Shown piece by piece: positions 42,322 to 50,090 of a stretch of 64,000 nt of DNA. This DNA is from a bacterium (GTDB lineage Bacteria; Zhuqueibacterota; Zhuqueibacteria; Oleimicrobiales; Geothermoviventaceae): positions 496,001-560,000 of the forward strand of contig JAPWUV010000002.1 in NCBI GenBank assembly GCA_028275345.1, read 5' to 3'. The notes below the pieces were generated by a model that worked only from the letters and a program-made list of their open reading frames with translations, had not been told where the DNA came from and did no database searches. How positions within the stretch are numbered: position 1 is the stretch's first letter; each line of letters starts with the position of its first letter. Position numbers and translations under genes: made by a program.

Positions 42322-44403
42322 CTACTGAGTCACAACCTCAAACGTCAGGCTTTTTTCCGCCCTGTTGCCGCATCGGTCGCGGACCCAAACCCGGAGGTGA
42401 TGCCGACCTACAGAGAGCGGCCGTTCCGGCTCGTAGCGGAGGACTTCCTCTTCCGGATCCCATTCGGCCACCACCCGCTCGCCGTCGATTTCCAACGCGA
42501 AATCGTCCTCATCGGCGATGCCACTGAGCCGATCGGCGATCCGGACAACGATGGTGTCCCGACGGCTCAGCCTTGGCCGTATCTGGCTGGGCCGCAAGAA
42601 AGCGATCTCGGGAGGTATCGTATCGGGAAGAATGGCAAAGGTTCCGAGCCTCGAGGTCTCGGCGGACAGACGGCTGCCGTCGCGTTCGTTCCCCAGGAAG
42701 ACCCAAGTACTGCCCAACAGACTGTACCACGCGAGTTTGTCCGGAGGAACCCCCATTTCCCGGCCAAGGTACCAGGCGATGCGCATAGGCTTCCTCAAGG
42801 GTACGTCCTCGGGGAAGACTCGCACACGGGGAAAGGAGCCGTTTGCCGCATTCCGCTGTGTACCATTCCCCGCCACCACCCCCAGGTAGAACGGGCGGTA
42901 GGACGCTCTAGCCGGAATCGTCACCTCCAAGCTCGGGTCGGTGAGCTTGATCTCCTGCGATCGGTCCCCGACCCGATACATCTCGAACGGATGCCGATGG
43001 AGCACTTGGTCACCCACAGAGAGCAGGAACTCTCCGGACAATCGTTCCTTGCGGGGGTACATCCAGACGGCGAAACACTCTCCGGTCCTGGAACGCTCGA
43101 CCTCGAGCGGGTATTCGACATCCTCCATCGCGACGCGAACCCGACAGGCGCAATCCCCGAGCCCAAGCCTGGCGAAATCCTCCTGCCAATCCACGTCCAG
43201 TGACCCGGACGACAAGACCCCTGGTCTCCGGGCAGAATTGGCCTCCATGAGGCTGCCCTTGTCGGGTGGCCGGGCCTCGAGCTGGGCTTCGACCACGCTC
43301 TCGTTGCCGTTGAAGTCATACGCCACGATCTCCAGGTCGTACACACCGGGACCCGCCAGCCAGGCCTCGGTAATCCGATCGAGCCAGGAATCCGCACCGA
43401 TCTTTCCCGGGAGGAGCCTTTGCCCGACCCAAATCACCCCCGCCCCGCGACCCTGGCCGTAGAAAGGCAGGTTGTTCTCTGGGTCGATGAACAGACGATA
43501 GTAGACCTGATCCGTGCGGACCCTCAGGCGGTAGTCCCGATCAAGAACGATTACAGACGTGTTTTCGTAGCTGAACCGGTCATATCGAGAGGAAAAAAGG
43601 AGCTTCCCGTTCGCGTAGAGGCGGAATCCGTACAGTCCCACGGCATTGGTCGCCTCATCTGTTCCGTCGCTCGCGCAGACCGCCAAGTAGAACGGACCCC
43701 AAACCGCGGGGACCTCGGCGATTCGGTAGCGATTCGGGCCCACCGATATCGGTCGGTAGATCCGGGCTTTCACATCGCCGTCGACTCGGGACCAAGGGGC
43801 TACGGGAACGAACGCAACGGAGCTCACCCGGGGCGCGACGTGATCGGCCACTACCAGGCCGCGCAGCATGGGGTTCAGCGGACGATTGGCGGCATCCCGC
43901 AGTTCGAAGTGCAGGTGCGGATAACCCACACCGGTGTCTCCCGTATAGGCAATCAGCTCACCAGCTTGTACGGCAATCTCGCCCGCTCGAAACTCCAAGG
44001 TCACAGAATACCTCAGCAGGCGCTGCTGCTCAGCCCGAACCCGTCTTTCAATCTCGGGCGCGAAGCGAGAAAGGTGGGCGTAGACGGCCATTCCCCCATC
44101 GTTCAAGACTTGATAGATTACTTTGCCATAACCGAACGGGCTGACCCGTACCTTCCAGATGTACCCGGGAGCCACGGCAAAGACCCGGTAGCCGGTTTGG
44201 CCCCAGGTCTTGATATCAATTCCGGCGTGAAAGTGATTGGACCTGTACTCAGCAAAGCTCGACGAAATGGCCCGACTCGCATCCGTGGGCCAAAGGAGAT
44301 CTCCGCCCCGCGTTAGTGCGGAACTGCAGAGCACAAAGGCCGAAGCTACTGCCAACAAGCCCGCCGCAGTTGATCGCTTCCCGTGAGATGCACCTTCTCC
44401 CAT
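42322..44403 (-). CDS. Exported M23-family metallopeptidase
   Basis: A 693-residue exported protein. An N-terminal signal region (GLLAVASAFVLCSSALTRG) leads into an M23 (LytM/lysostaphin-like) domain at ~35-180 with zinc ligands in HFHAGIDIKTWG and YPHLHFELRD. The long C-terminal part (~190-690) is beta-rich, with Ig-like segments such as GVYDLEIVAYDFNGNESVVEA and HHLRVWVRDRCGNRAEKSLTF, and probably positions the enzyme. In this family the domain cleaves peptidoglycan crosslinks or activates amidases; both are possible here, as all the zinc ligands are present. The proteins of this layout are common in FCB bacteria. Confidence 0.9.
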   Translation of the reverse strand: MGEGASHGKRSTAAGLLAVASAFVLCSSALTRGGDLLWPTDASRAISSSFAEYRSNHFHAGIDIKTWGQTGYRVFAVAPGYIWKVRVSPFGYGKVIYQVLNDGGMAVYAHLSRFAPEIERRVRAEQQRLLRYSVTLEFRAGEIAVQAGELIAYTGDTGVGYPHLHFELRDAANRPLNPMLRGLVVADHVAPRVSSVAFVPVAPWSRVDGDVKARIYRPISVGPNRYRIAEVPAVWGPFYLAVCASDGTDEATNAVGLYGFRLYANGKLLFSSRYDRFSYENTSVIVLDRDYRLRVRTDQVYYRLFIDPENNLPFYGQGRGAGVIWVGQRLLPGKIGADSWLDRITEAWLAGPGVYDLEIVAYDFNGNESVVEAQLEARPPDKGSLMEANSARRPGVLSSGSLDVDWQEDFARLGLGDCACRVRVAMEDVEYPLEVERSRTGECFAVWMYPRKERLSGEFLLSVGDQVLHRHPFEMYRVGDRSQEIKLTDPSLEVTIPARASYRPFYLGVVAGNGTQRNAANGSFPRVRVFPEDVPLRKPMRIAWYLGREMGVPPDKLAWYSLLGSTWVFLGNERDGSRLSAETSRLGTFAILPDTIPPEIAFLRPSQIRPRLSRRDTIVVRIADRLSGIADEDDFALEIDGERVVAEWDPEEEVLRYEPERPLSVGRHHLRVWVRDRCGNRAEKSLTFEVVTQ

Positions 44404-44416
44404 GAGTCAGCCCAGC

Positions 44417-44455
44417 AATCCCGTCCGGGATTGATCCCGTGATTCGTCGCGAATC
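44417..44455. repeat. Tandem short inverted repeats between GT4 and M23 genes
   Basis: Two perfect small hairpins in succession: AATCCCG/CGGGATT (44417-44432) and GATTCG/CGAATC (44441-44455). The segment 44431-44447 also closely resembles the hairpin arm downstream of valS at 39037-39053. They may be terminators of the glycosyltransferase transcript or copies of a small palindromic repeat. Confidence 0.35.
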
Positions 44456-44555
44456 GAACGCGAGACTTACCGATACGACGAGCCAGCCGCTTTCCCCGCA
44501 GTTGAATTCGTCTGCGCCCCTCGACGGTGAATCGGGCCCGCTTGAAGGCGAGTCT

Positions 44556-45860
44556 TCATCGATTTCGACGGGCCCGCTGTGCGACCTCCTCCAGTACCGC
44601 CGCCATTGCGCGCGCCTGCTCAGTGCGGCTGAAGGCGACAAATCGGCGCTCCTCCCGTACCGGGAGAGCCCCGATTTCCCAAAGATGGACAAGGCCTCTC
44701 AGATTCGCAAGCAGCGCCCGACGATCCCCGGGGGAAGAAATCCAGACGCATCCCGCCCTCTCAAGGATCGCGCGCGCTTCCCCATCCGGCACCGACGCCA
44801 GGATCGGTCGAGTTGAAGCCAAGTACTCGAAGAGTTTGCCCGGCACGTACGCCATCGAAACCTTCTCTGAGACAGGGAGGAAGAGCGCGTCAGCTGTGGC
44901 CATGGCTTTCACGGCTTCAGGATGGGGCAGGTAATCCCGGCTTTCAACCACCCCTTCCAGCTCAGGCGCGGCGATGGCGCGCTGCCATTTGCCCGTCAGA
45001 TCCGCCCCGATGAAAAGAAGGCGAATCCGGCTACGCTCCCCCGGTTCCAATTGCCGAACAGCCTCCAGCAACTCGCCCGGCCAAGCTACCTGCGTGATCG
45101 CCCCCACGAAGGCGATGCACATCCGATCCCCACCCGCGGGGCGTACTAGCTTGCGCTTCTGAGCCTGCGCGAAATCAGCCGGATCATACCCATTGTATAT
45201 GCAGGTCACGAGTCCCCTCGCTCCCAACTGCTCGAAATGGCGTCGCAAGCCGTCGGTTACGCACACGATTCCGTCGGCCGTTCGAGCAACGATCCTCTCC
45301 CCCAAGCGATCCAGAGCCCGGTGGAGGAGCGTAGGCTCCGGTTGGAACTCGCCCCGGTACCATCGGTCCCGGAAATCGGCAACCCAGGGGATCGACGTCC
45401 TTCTCCGGAGCCAGAGTCCGAGGAACTGAGCCGAATGGGGCGGGGAGCTGACCAGAAGAGCATCCGCGCGGCGTCTACGGAGCAGCCGCAGGACTTCCTT
45501 TGCAGCGAAAGGGATCCACCCGACTTTCGAGTCCGGGAGAAGCAAATATCCGAGCTTGGCAAGCCTCGAGACTCCCGCGAGCCCGTGGTCCCCGGAGGCC
45601 CGTCGCCGGAAGTAGCCCGCCACTGTCAAGGGATCGAGCGATCCCGTGCGCAGCACCGTCACCGACGACACATCGCCGAGGAGGGTTTCGTCCGTTCGGT
45701 AGTAGGCCTCGCCCGCGCGGACGGTCACCACGATCGGGCGCCAACCAAAACCGGGAAGGTACTTGCAGAGCTTCGCCACCCTCTGGGTACCTCCCATGCC
45801 CAGAGGCGGGAAGTAGTAGGTGATCAGCAGCACCGTTCGGCTTTCTGCTTGATCTCGCAT
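44556..45860 (-). CDS. Glycosyltransferase family 4
   Basis: A 434-residue GT-B glycosyltransferase. The N-terminal domain starts VLLITYYFPPLGMGGTQRVAKLCKYL, typical of WcaI-like family-4 enzymes with long acceptor domains. SPPHSAQFLGLWLRRRTSIPWVADFRDRW and CVTDGLRRHF follow. The C-terminal domain has AFVGAITQVAWPGELLEAV and the donor-binding VPGKLFEYLASTRPILA in place of a strict E-x7-E, a variant seen in this subfamily. It lies between an RmlA-like nucleotidyltransferase and the M23 peptidase and probably takes part in exopolysaccharide or lipopolysaccharide synthesis. Substrates are unknown. Confidence 0.87.
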   Translation of the reverse strand: MRDQAESRTVLLITYYFPPLGMGGTQRVAKLCKYLPGFGWRPIVVTVRAGEAYYRTDETLLGDVSSVTVLRTGSLDPLTVAGYFRRRASGDHGLAGVSRLAKLGYLLLPDSKVGWIPFAAKEVLRLLRRRRADALLVSSPPHSAQFLGLWLRRRTSIPWVADFRDRWYRGEFQPEPTLLHRALDRLGERIVARTADGIVCVTDGLRRHFEQLGARGLVTCIYNGYDPADFAQAQKRKLVRPAGGDRMCIAFVGAITQVAWPGELLEAVRQLEPGERSRIRLLFIGADLTGKWQRAIAAPELEGVVESRDYLPHPEAVKAMATADALFLPVSEKVSMAYVPGKLFEYLASTRPILASVPDGEARAILERAGCVWISSPGDRRALLANLRGLVHLWEIGALPVREERRFVAFSRTEQARAMAAVLEEVAQRARRNR

Positions 45861-45985
45861 GTGTTCTCACGATTGCCGCCGTCGGATAGGGAACCCGTGC
45901 CCCCAAGCCCACAGGACGGGACCTCGGACCTTGCAGAATGCCCCCGCCGGCGAAACCCTTGTCCTGCGCGCATGCGCGACGGGTT

Positions 45986-47050
45986 TCACGCGATCTCCAC
46001 CCGGCTTTGGTCACCGATCATGAACCGATGCGTGCGCGGCATCCCTTCCGCGTGCACCACCTGCACATCAAAGCCGAGGATGCTACTCTCGATCCGGATT
46101 CCTACGTCGAGGATCTGGCACTTGTTCATGACGATGGAAAACTCAACCTCGCTGTTTCGTACCACGCAATCGTCGCCAATAGACGTGAATGGGCCAATGT
46201 AGCTGTTCTCGACAACCGTCCGGCGCCCAATGATCGCCGGCCCCCGGATATGACTGTTGACGATCTTCGCGCCCTTTTCGATCACCACATTGCCCGCGAG
46301 GTGACTCCGGTGGTCCACAAACCCATCCACGCGCCCCTTTTGGTTCTCCAGCACCAGCCGATTTGCCTCCAGCAGATCGATGGGCTTTCCGGTGTCCTTC
46401 CACCAACCCGTGATTTCGGAATACGTCACCTTGTAACCGTGCTCAATGAGATACTGGTGCGCGTCCGATATTTCCAGCTCCCCCCGGTCGCTCGGGCGGA
46501 TGTTCTCCACGGCCTCGAAGATCGAGGAATCGTAGATATAAATGCCTGCCACCGCGAACTCACTCTTCGGCACCGCTGGCTTCTCTTCGATCCTCACAAT
46601 CTGCTTGCCGCGGATTTCCGGGACTCCGAAGCGCTCGGGATCCTTCACCCGTGCGAGAGTCAAATGGCAGTTCGACTTTTCCTGGAAGAACGCCTTGATG
46701 AATCGGCGGATGCCACCCACAACCATGTTGTCGCCGAGATAGAAGACGAAGGGCTCATCCCCTACGAAATCCCGCGAAATCTTGACCACGTGCGCAAGCC
46801 CGAGCGGAGCTTCCTGCGGGATGTACGTGACCCGCAAACCCCACGCGCTCCCGTCCCCCACGGCTTCTCTCACCTCCCTCCCCTCCTGGTTCGTGACGAT
46901 CCCCACTTCCTTGATTCCGGCCTCCGCCACCGTCTCCAGCGCGTAGAAAAGGATAGGCTTGTTCGCGATGGGGATCAAGTGCTTATTCTGCGTGTGGGTC
47001 AGGGGTCTCAGCCGCGTGCCACGCCCGCCGCTTGTGATCAGAGCCTTCAT
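45986..47050 (-). CDS. Glucose-1-phosphate thymidylyltransferase, long (RmlA-like) form
   Basis: A 354-residue nucleotidyltransferase that would activate a sugar-1-phosphate with dTTP, as in dTDP-sugar synthesis. The N-terminal catalytic domain carries GGRGTRLRPLTHTQNKHLIPIANKP, IPQEAPLGLAHVVK, FYLGDNMV and the VAGIYIYDSS and WWKDTGKPIDLL segments. The C-terminal ~110 residues form a left-handed beta-helix (GNVVIEKGAKIVNSHIRGPAIIG). This length and layout identify the long group; the short RmlA has ~290 residues. It may pair with the distant RmlD-like reductase or serve the adjacent glycosyltransferase. Confidence 0.9.
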   Translation of the reverse strand: MKALITSGGRGTRLRPLTHTQNKHLIPIANKPILFYALETVAEAGIKEVGIVTNQEGREVREAVGDGSAWGLRVTYIPQEAPLGLAHVVKISRDFVGDEPFVFYLGDNMVVGGIRRFIKAFFQEKSNCHLTLARVKDPERFGVPEIRGKQIVRIEEKPAVPKSEFAVAGIYIYDSSIFEAVENIRPSDRGELEISDAHQYLIEHGYKVTYSEITGWWKDTGKPIDLLEANRLVLENQKGRVDGFVDHRSHLAGNVVIEKGAKIVNSHIRGPAIIGRRTVVENSYIGPFTSIGDDCVVRNSEVEFSIVMNKCQILDVGIRIESSILGFDVQVVHAEGMPRTHRFMIGDQSRVEIA

Positions 47051-47074
47051 CTCATCCTCTCGGAATTGTCCTGA

Positions 47075-47103
47075 TCCTACCGCAATAACGTACCCTCCGC
47101 AAG
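47075..47103 (-). promoter_or_regulatory. Possible promoter of the RmlA-like gene
   Basis: TTGCGG (47098-47103), 17-nt spacer and TAGGAT (47075-47080) on the minus strand, about 25 nt before the ATG. Both hexamers are imperfect. Confidence 0.4.
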
Positions 47104-47252
47104 CCCGGCTCAGTTCCTCTCTGGCTCAGACGTCCTCGTAGCCCTCGCGCGACAACCGACGGCTGCTCGGGATCCAGCATCTCTCCCCGCCAAGGGCCAG
47201 TCGGAAAGGCAGGCCCAGCGTCAACCCGCGGACCGTCCGAGGGAGACGCAAC

Positions 47253-47774
47253 TCAGGAAAGAATGCGGGCACCGAGCACACGCTCCATGTGTTTCAGAGC
47301 GAAGCGGTGTGCCTCGGGGTCGAAGTCGGCCACACCTCGGCTGTGGACGAAAGTGGCGTAGTCGCGATTGCGCAAATCGGCCACGGTAAAGAGCACGCAG
47401 ATCGATGTGCAAACGCCAACTACGTGCACCTCTTGCGGTCGAAGCTCCGCGAGCAGGGCTTCAAGATTCGTGCCGAAAAACCCGCTGTACCGCGTCTTGG
47501 GAACAAGGAGATCCCCGGGAAGGGGTCGGAGCTCATCGATCACCTCCGCTCCGCGGGTCCCTCGGACACAGTGCTTCGGCCAGAGCGCGAACTCCGGATC
47601 GTCCGGCTCGTGGGCATCCATGATATAGATGATCTTGTCCCCGCCATCTCGAAAGGATCGCACCAGTTCCTGGATGTATCCGACGATTTGTTGCGCGGGC
47701 TTGCCGCACGTCAAAGCCCCATCGTCGTACACGAAGTCTTTGAGCATGTCGACAATGAACAACGTCCTTGCCAT
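47253..47774 (-). CDS. Isochorismatase-family cysteine hydrolase (nicotinamidase-like)
   Basis: A 173-residue cysteine hydrolase. The catalytic triad of the superfamily is in place: Asp in LFIVDMLKDFVYDDGAL, Lys in LVPKTRYSGFFGT and the nucleophilic Cys in VVGVCTSICVLFTVADL. The metal-site-like segment YIMDAHEPDDPEFALWPKHC matches nicotinamidases, which hydrolyse nicotinamide to nicotinate, so pyrazinamidase/nicotinamidase activity is plausible; nadC is encoded 31 kb away. It lies 6 nt after the RNase H gene, so the genes from the E1-like enzyme onward form one unit. The exact amide substrate is uncertain. Confidence 0.88.
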   Translation of the reverse strand: MARTLFIVDMLKDFVYDDGALTCGKPAQQIVGYIQELVRSFRDGGDKIIYIMDAHEPDDPEFALWPKHCVRGTRGAEVIDELRPLPGDLLVPKTRYSGFFGTNLEALLAELRPQEVHVVGVCTSICVLFTVADLRNRDYATFVHSRGVADFDPEAHRFALKHMERVLGARILS

Positions 47775-47780
47775 CGGGCC

Positions 47781-48377
47781 TCAACCTCCTTCCGCTGATT
47801 CCCCGCGAATCGCAGCGTCGATCGCGAGATTCGAGAGCTGGTCCGCGCGGCGATTGGCCTCGCGCGGGATATGCACAACGGCCACGTGCCGAAAGCTCGC
47901 GAACAGATCCCTGGCCTCCCGCCAGAGTGGGACCAGCGCGGCAGCCTTGACCCGATACTGCCCCTTCAGCTGTTTCACGAGGAGCTCACTGTCCGAACGC
48001 ACCTCCACCACCGCGTAGCCGAGCTCCTTCGCCTTTTTCAACCCCGCTACGAGGGCGGTGTATTCCGCGACATTGTTGGTGACGTTGCCAATGTACTCCG
48101 ACAGCTCATACTCGCGCCCGCTGTCCTCGTCCCGCAGCACGACCCCGATTCCGCTCGGCCCGGGATTCCCCCGAGAAGCCCCATCGAGGAACAGGACGCA
48201 CCGGGTGCCTGGACCCCATTCCCTGCGCACAAGCCGGTCCAGCGCATCGATCAATCGCGAAAGCTCGGCAACGGGGATGGAGAGCTGTGACGCAATAGCA
48301 TCAACGGGCAGGGCGGCCCTCAAGCGCTCCCAAAGGCGCAAGAGTTCCGCCGGAGAAGGCTGGTGGCAGTCGCCCAC
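47781..48377 (-). CDS. Ribonuclease H-like protein (RNase HI fold)
   Basis: A 198-residue protein. Residues ~1-70 form a helical, HTH-like segment (SPAELLRLWERLRAALPVDAIASQL), and ~70-190 a type I RNase H domain. The acidic residues that bind metal are all there: Asp in LFLDGASRGNPGPSGIG, Glu in NNVAEYTALVAGL, Asp in VRSDSELLVKQLKGQY and Asp in REANRRADQLSN. It should cut RNA in RNA-DNA hybrids; the N-terminal extension is not part of classical RnhA. The GTG at 48377 was chosen because GGGGA lies 5 nt upstream and it begins one base after the stop of the E1-like gene. Confidence 0.87.
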   Translation of the reverse strand: MGDCHQPSPAELLRLWERLRAALPVDAIASQLSIPVAELSRLIDALDRLVRREWGPGTRCVLFLDGASRGNPGPSGIGVVLRDEDSGREYELSEYIGNVTNNVAEYTALVAGLKKAKELGYAVVEVRSDSELLVKQLKGQYRVKAAALVPLWREARDLFASFRHVAVVHIPREANRRADQLSNLAIDAAIRGESAEGG

Positions 48378-48378
48378 T

Positions 48379-49398
48379 CTATTCCCCGAGGTACCTCTCG
48401 TACAAATGGACAGCCTCTGACCAGTCGCCGACACCCTTGACGGACATCCGCCCATCTCGAAACACGGCCATCTCCACGTCACCGATTTGAGCCCAGACCA
48501 GATACTCGTTGGCCTTCACATGCTGGACCCGCTGCAAACGCGCCCGGATCACATTCAGGTCGACCTCCGCCTTGCGCTCCGGCAGGATGTTCACCACGTC
48601 ATCATCCACGATCACTTGGGGACCCGTGGGTTTCTCCGCGCTGAGCCATTCGAATTCACCTCGGACGCAGACGGGACAAGGATCGCTGCCTACCCGCCGG
48701 GCCACCGAGATGGCCTCCATTTCCACGGACCACACGTCCAGCACGTGCAGGCGGCCAGCCCACGCCTTCTCGGGTTTCCGCCGCACCAGCGCTTGCACAG
48801 CGAGGCTGCATTGAAGCGCCGAGGTCACGCGCACAGTGGGCGGGTAGAGGCCCGTGTCGCGCACCGGCTGCGGAACCGTGTTCTGCGACAAGAGGCAGCG
48901 CAAGCAGGCGGTGACGCCCGGAAGCACCGCCATGGCATATCCTTGAGACCCCGCCACCGCACCGAACACGAGCGGTTTTCCCGCCCGCACACAGGCTTCA
49001 TTCAGGAGGAAGCGGAGGGACAGGTTGTCCGAACCGTCGATTACGACGTCGACTCCCTTCAACAGGCGCGTGACGTTGGAGGCATCCACATGCCACACTT
49101 TCCCATCAACTGCGACGCGCGAGTTAATCGACTTCAGCCGCTCCCGAAGGGCGAGAGCTTTCGGCCTCACCTGGTCGGCGTCTTCCTCGGTGTACAACGC
49201 CTGCCGATGAAGGTTGGTCACGTCGACGTAGTCCCGGTCCACGAGTCTGAGACCGCCGATCCCCATTCGACAGAGCATCTCCGCCACGTGGGATCCCAGC
49301 CCTCCCAGCCCCACCACCAATGCTTTGGAACGGGAGAGCACCTCCTGGCCCTTCGAGCCCAGAGGCTCAAACGCGATCTGTTTCTGGAAACGTTCCAC
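48379..49398 (-). CDS. ThiF/MoeB/HesA-family E1-like adenylyltransferase
   Basis: A 339-residue E1-like enzyme that adenylates the C-terminus of a ubiquitin-like sulfur carrier (ThiS/MoaD type). The ATP site VVGLGGLGSHVAEML, the Arg finger and RLVDRDYVDVTNLHRQALY, the second motif VVIDGSDNLSLRFLLNEAC and two zinc Cys pairs (CLRC and CPVC) are visible. The last ~90 residues are an additional C-terminal domain (AEVDLNVIRARLQRV to AVHLYERYLGE) as in HesA-type proteins. Carrier gene, thiG or moaE are not adjacent, so thiamine or molybdopterin use cannot be distinguished. Its stop and the RNase H start are one base apart. Confidence 0.88.
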   Translation of the reverse strand: MERFQKQIAFEPLGSKGQEVLSRSKALVVGLGGLGSHVAEMLCRMGIGGLRLVDRDYVDVTNLHRQALYTEEDADQVRPKALALRERLKSINSRVAVDGKVWHVDASNVTRLLKGVDVVIDGSDNLSLRFLLNEACVRAGKPLVFGAVAGSQGYAMAVLPGVTACLRCLLSQNTVPQPVRDTGLYPPTVRVTSALQCSLAVQALVRRKPEKAWAGRLHVLDVWSVEMEAISVARRVGSDPCPVCVRGEFEWLSAEKPTGPQVIVDDDVVNILPERKAEVDLNVIRARLQRVQHVKANEYLVWAQIGDVEMAVFRDGRMSVKGVGDWSEAVHLYERYLGE

Positions 49399-49507
49399 CG
49401 GACCTCAACCCCGATACCCTTCTCGGCAAGTCTTCAAGCCATTCCGGGACGTTTCGCCGCGCCTCCTCCGCGCGACTCCTGGCCCCCAAAGTAAGAGTAT
49501 CCTCCGT

Positions 49508-50074
49508 CTAACTCCAGGCTACCACCGAAAAGGCAAGCGAAAGCACAAACCAGGTCGCAACGGTCAGAGCTACTGCTGCCATGGCAAAAGGGCGACTCAC
49601 CTCGTCCCGTACGCGGAAAACGGGGGGCGAGTAGGTGTAGATCAAGTAAAGAGAATACAGCCCTGCGAGCGAGAAGGGACGGAGCACGGGCAACAAGTAA
49701 AAAGCACCCGCTCCGAAGGCTGGCGCGAGAGCGTAGGCCACGAAAGCAAAGGAGCGATTGAAATCGGGTTCGAGCTCGAAATATGGGCTCACATAGGCGA
49801 GCAGTTCGGCTACCAAGAACACGTGGCCGATCATGAGGCCGTAGAAAAGGGCTGATCTCAGTAAGGCCGGGACCGCCGGTGCCAACACTCCCTTGTCCCC
49901 CACAATGGCGTTCCCCACGAAGGCAGCGATGGCCGGGACGGCGGCGGCGTAGACCAAGTAACTTCGAAATACCTCCCCCGCTATCTGCTCCTCTTCCGCC
50001 AACTCCTCAAAAAACCGTCGGTGGTCTCGGACGATGCGTAGGCCAAGCTCCCACAGTTCCTTCAATTTCACCAT
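49508..50074 (-). CDS. Yip1-domain integral membrane protein
   Basis: A 188-residue membrane protein with five hydrophobic segments resembling the Yip1 domain. It starts with a soluble amphipathic stretch (MVKLKELWELGLRIVRDHRRFFEELAEEE), then the membrane region beginning SYLVYAAAVPAIAAFVGN. Family members have poorly known roles in bacteria. ATG at 50074 is chosen because dnaE ends at 50091 and the frame's upstream part overlaps it; no strong ribosome binding site is visible there, suggesting coupling to dnaE. Confidence 0.72.
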   Translation of the reverse strand: MVKLKELWELGLRIVRDHRRFFEELAEEEQIAGEVFRSYLVYAAAVPAIAAFVGNAIVGDKGVLAPAVPALLRSALFYGLMIGHVFLVAELLAYVSPYFELEPDFNRSFAFVAYALAPAFGAGAFYLLPVLRPFSLAGLYSLYLIYTYSPPVFRVRDEVSRPFAMAAVALTVATWFVLSLAFSVVAWS

Positions 50075-50090
50075 CGGAGGTCGCGATCCC

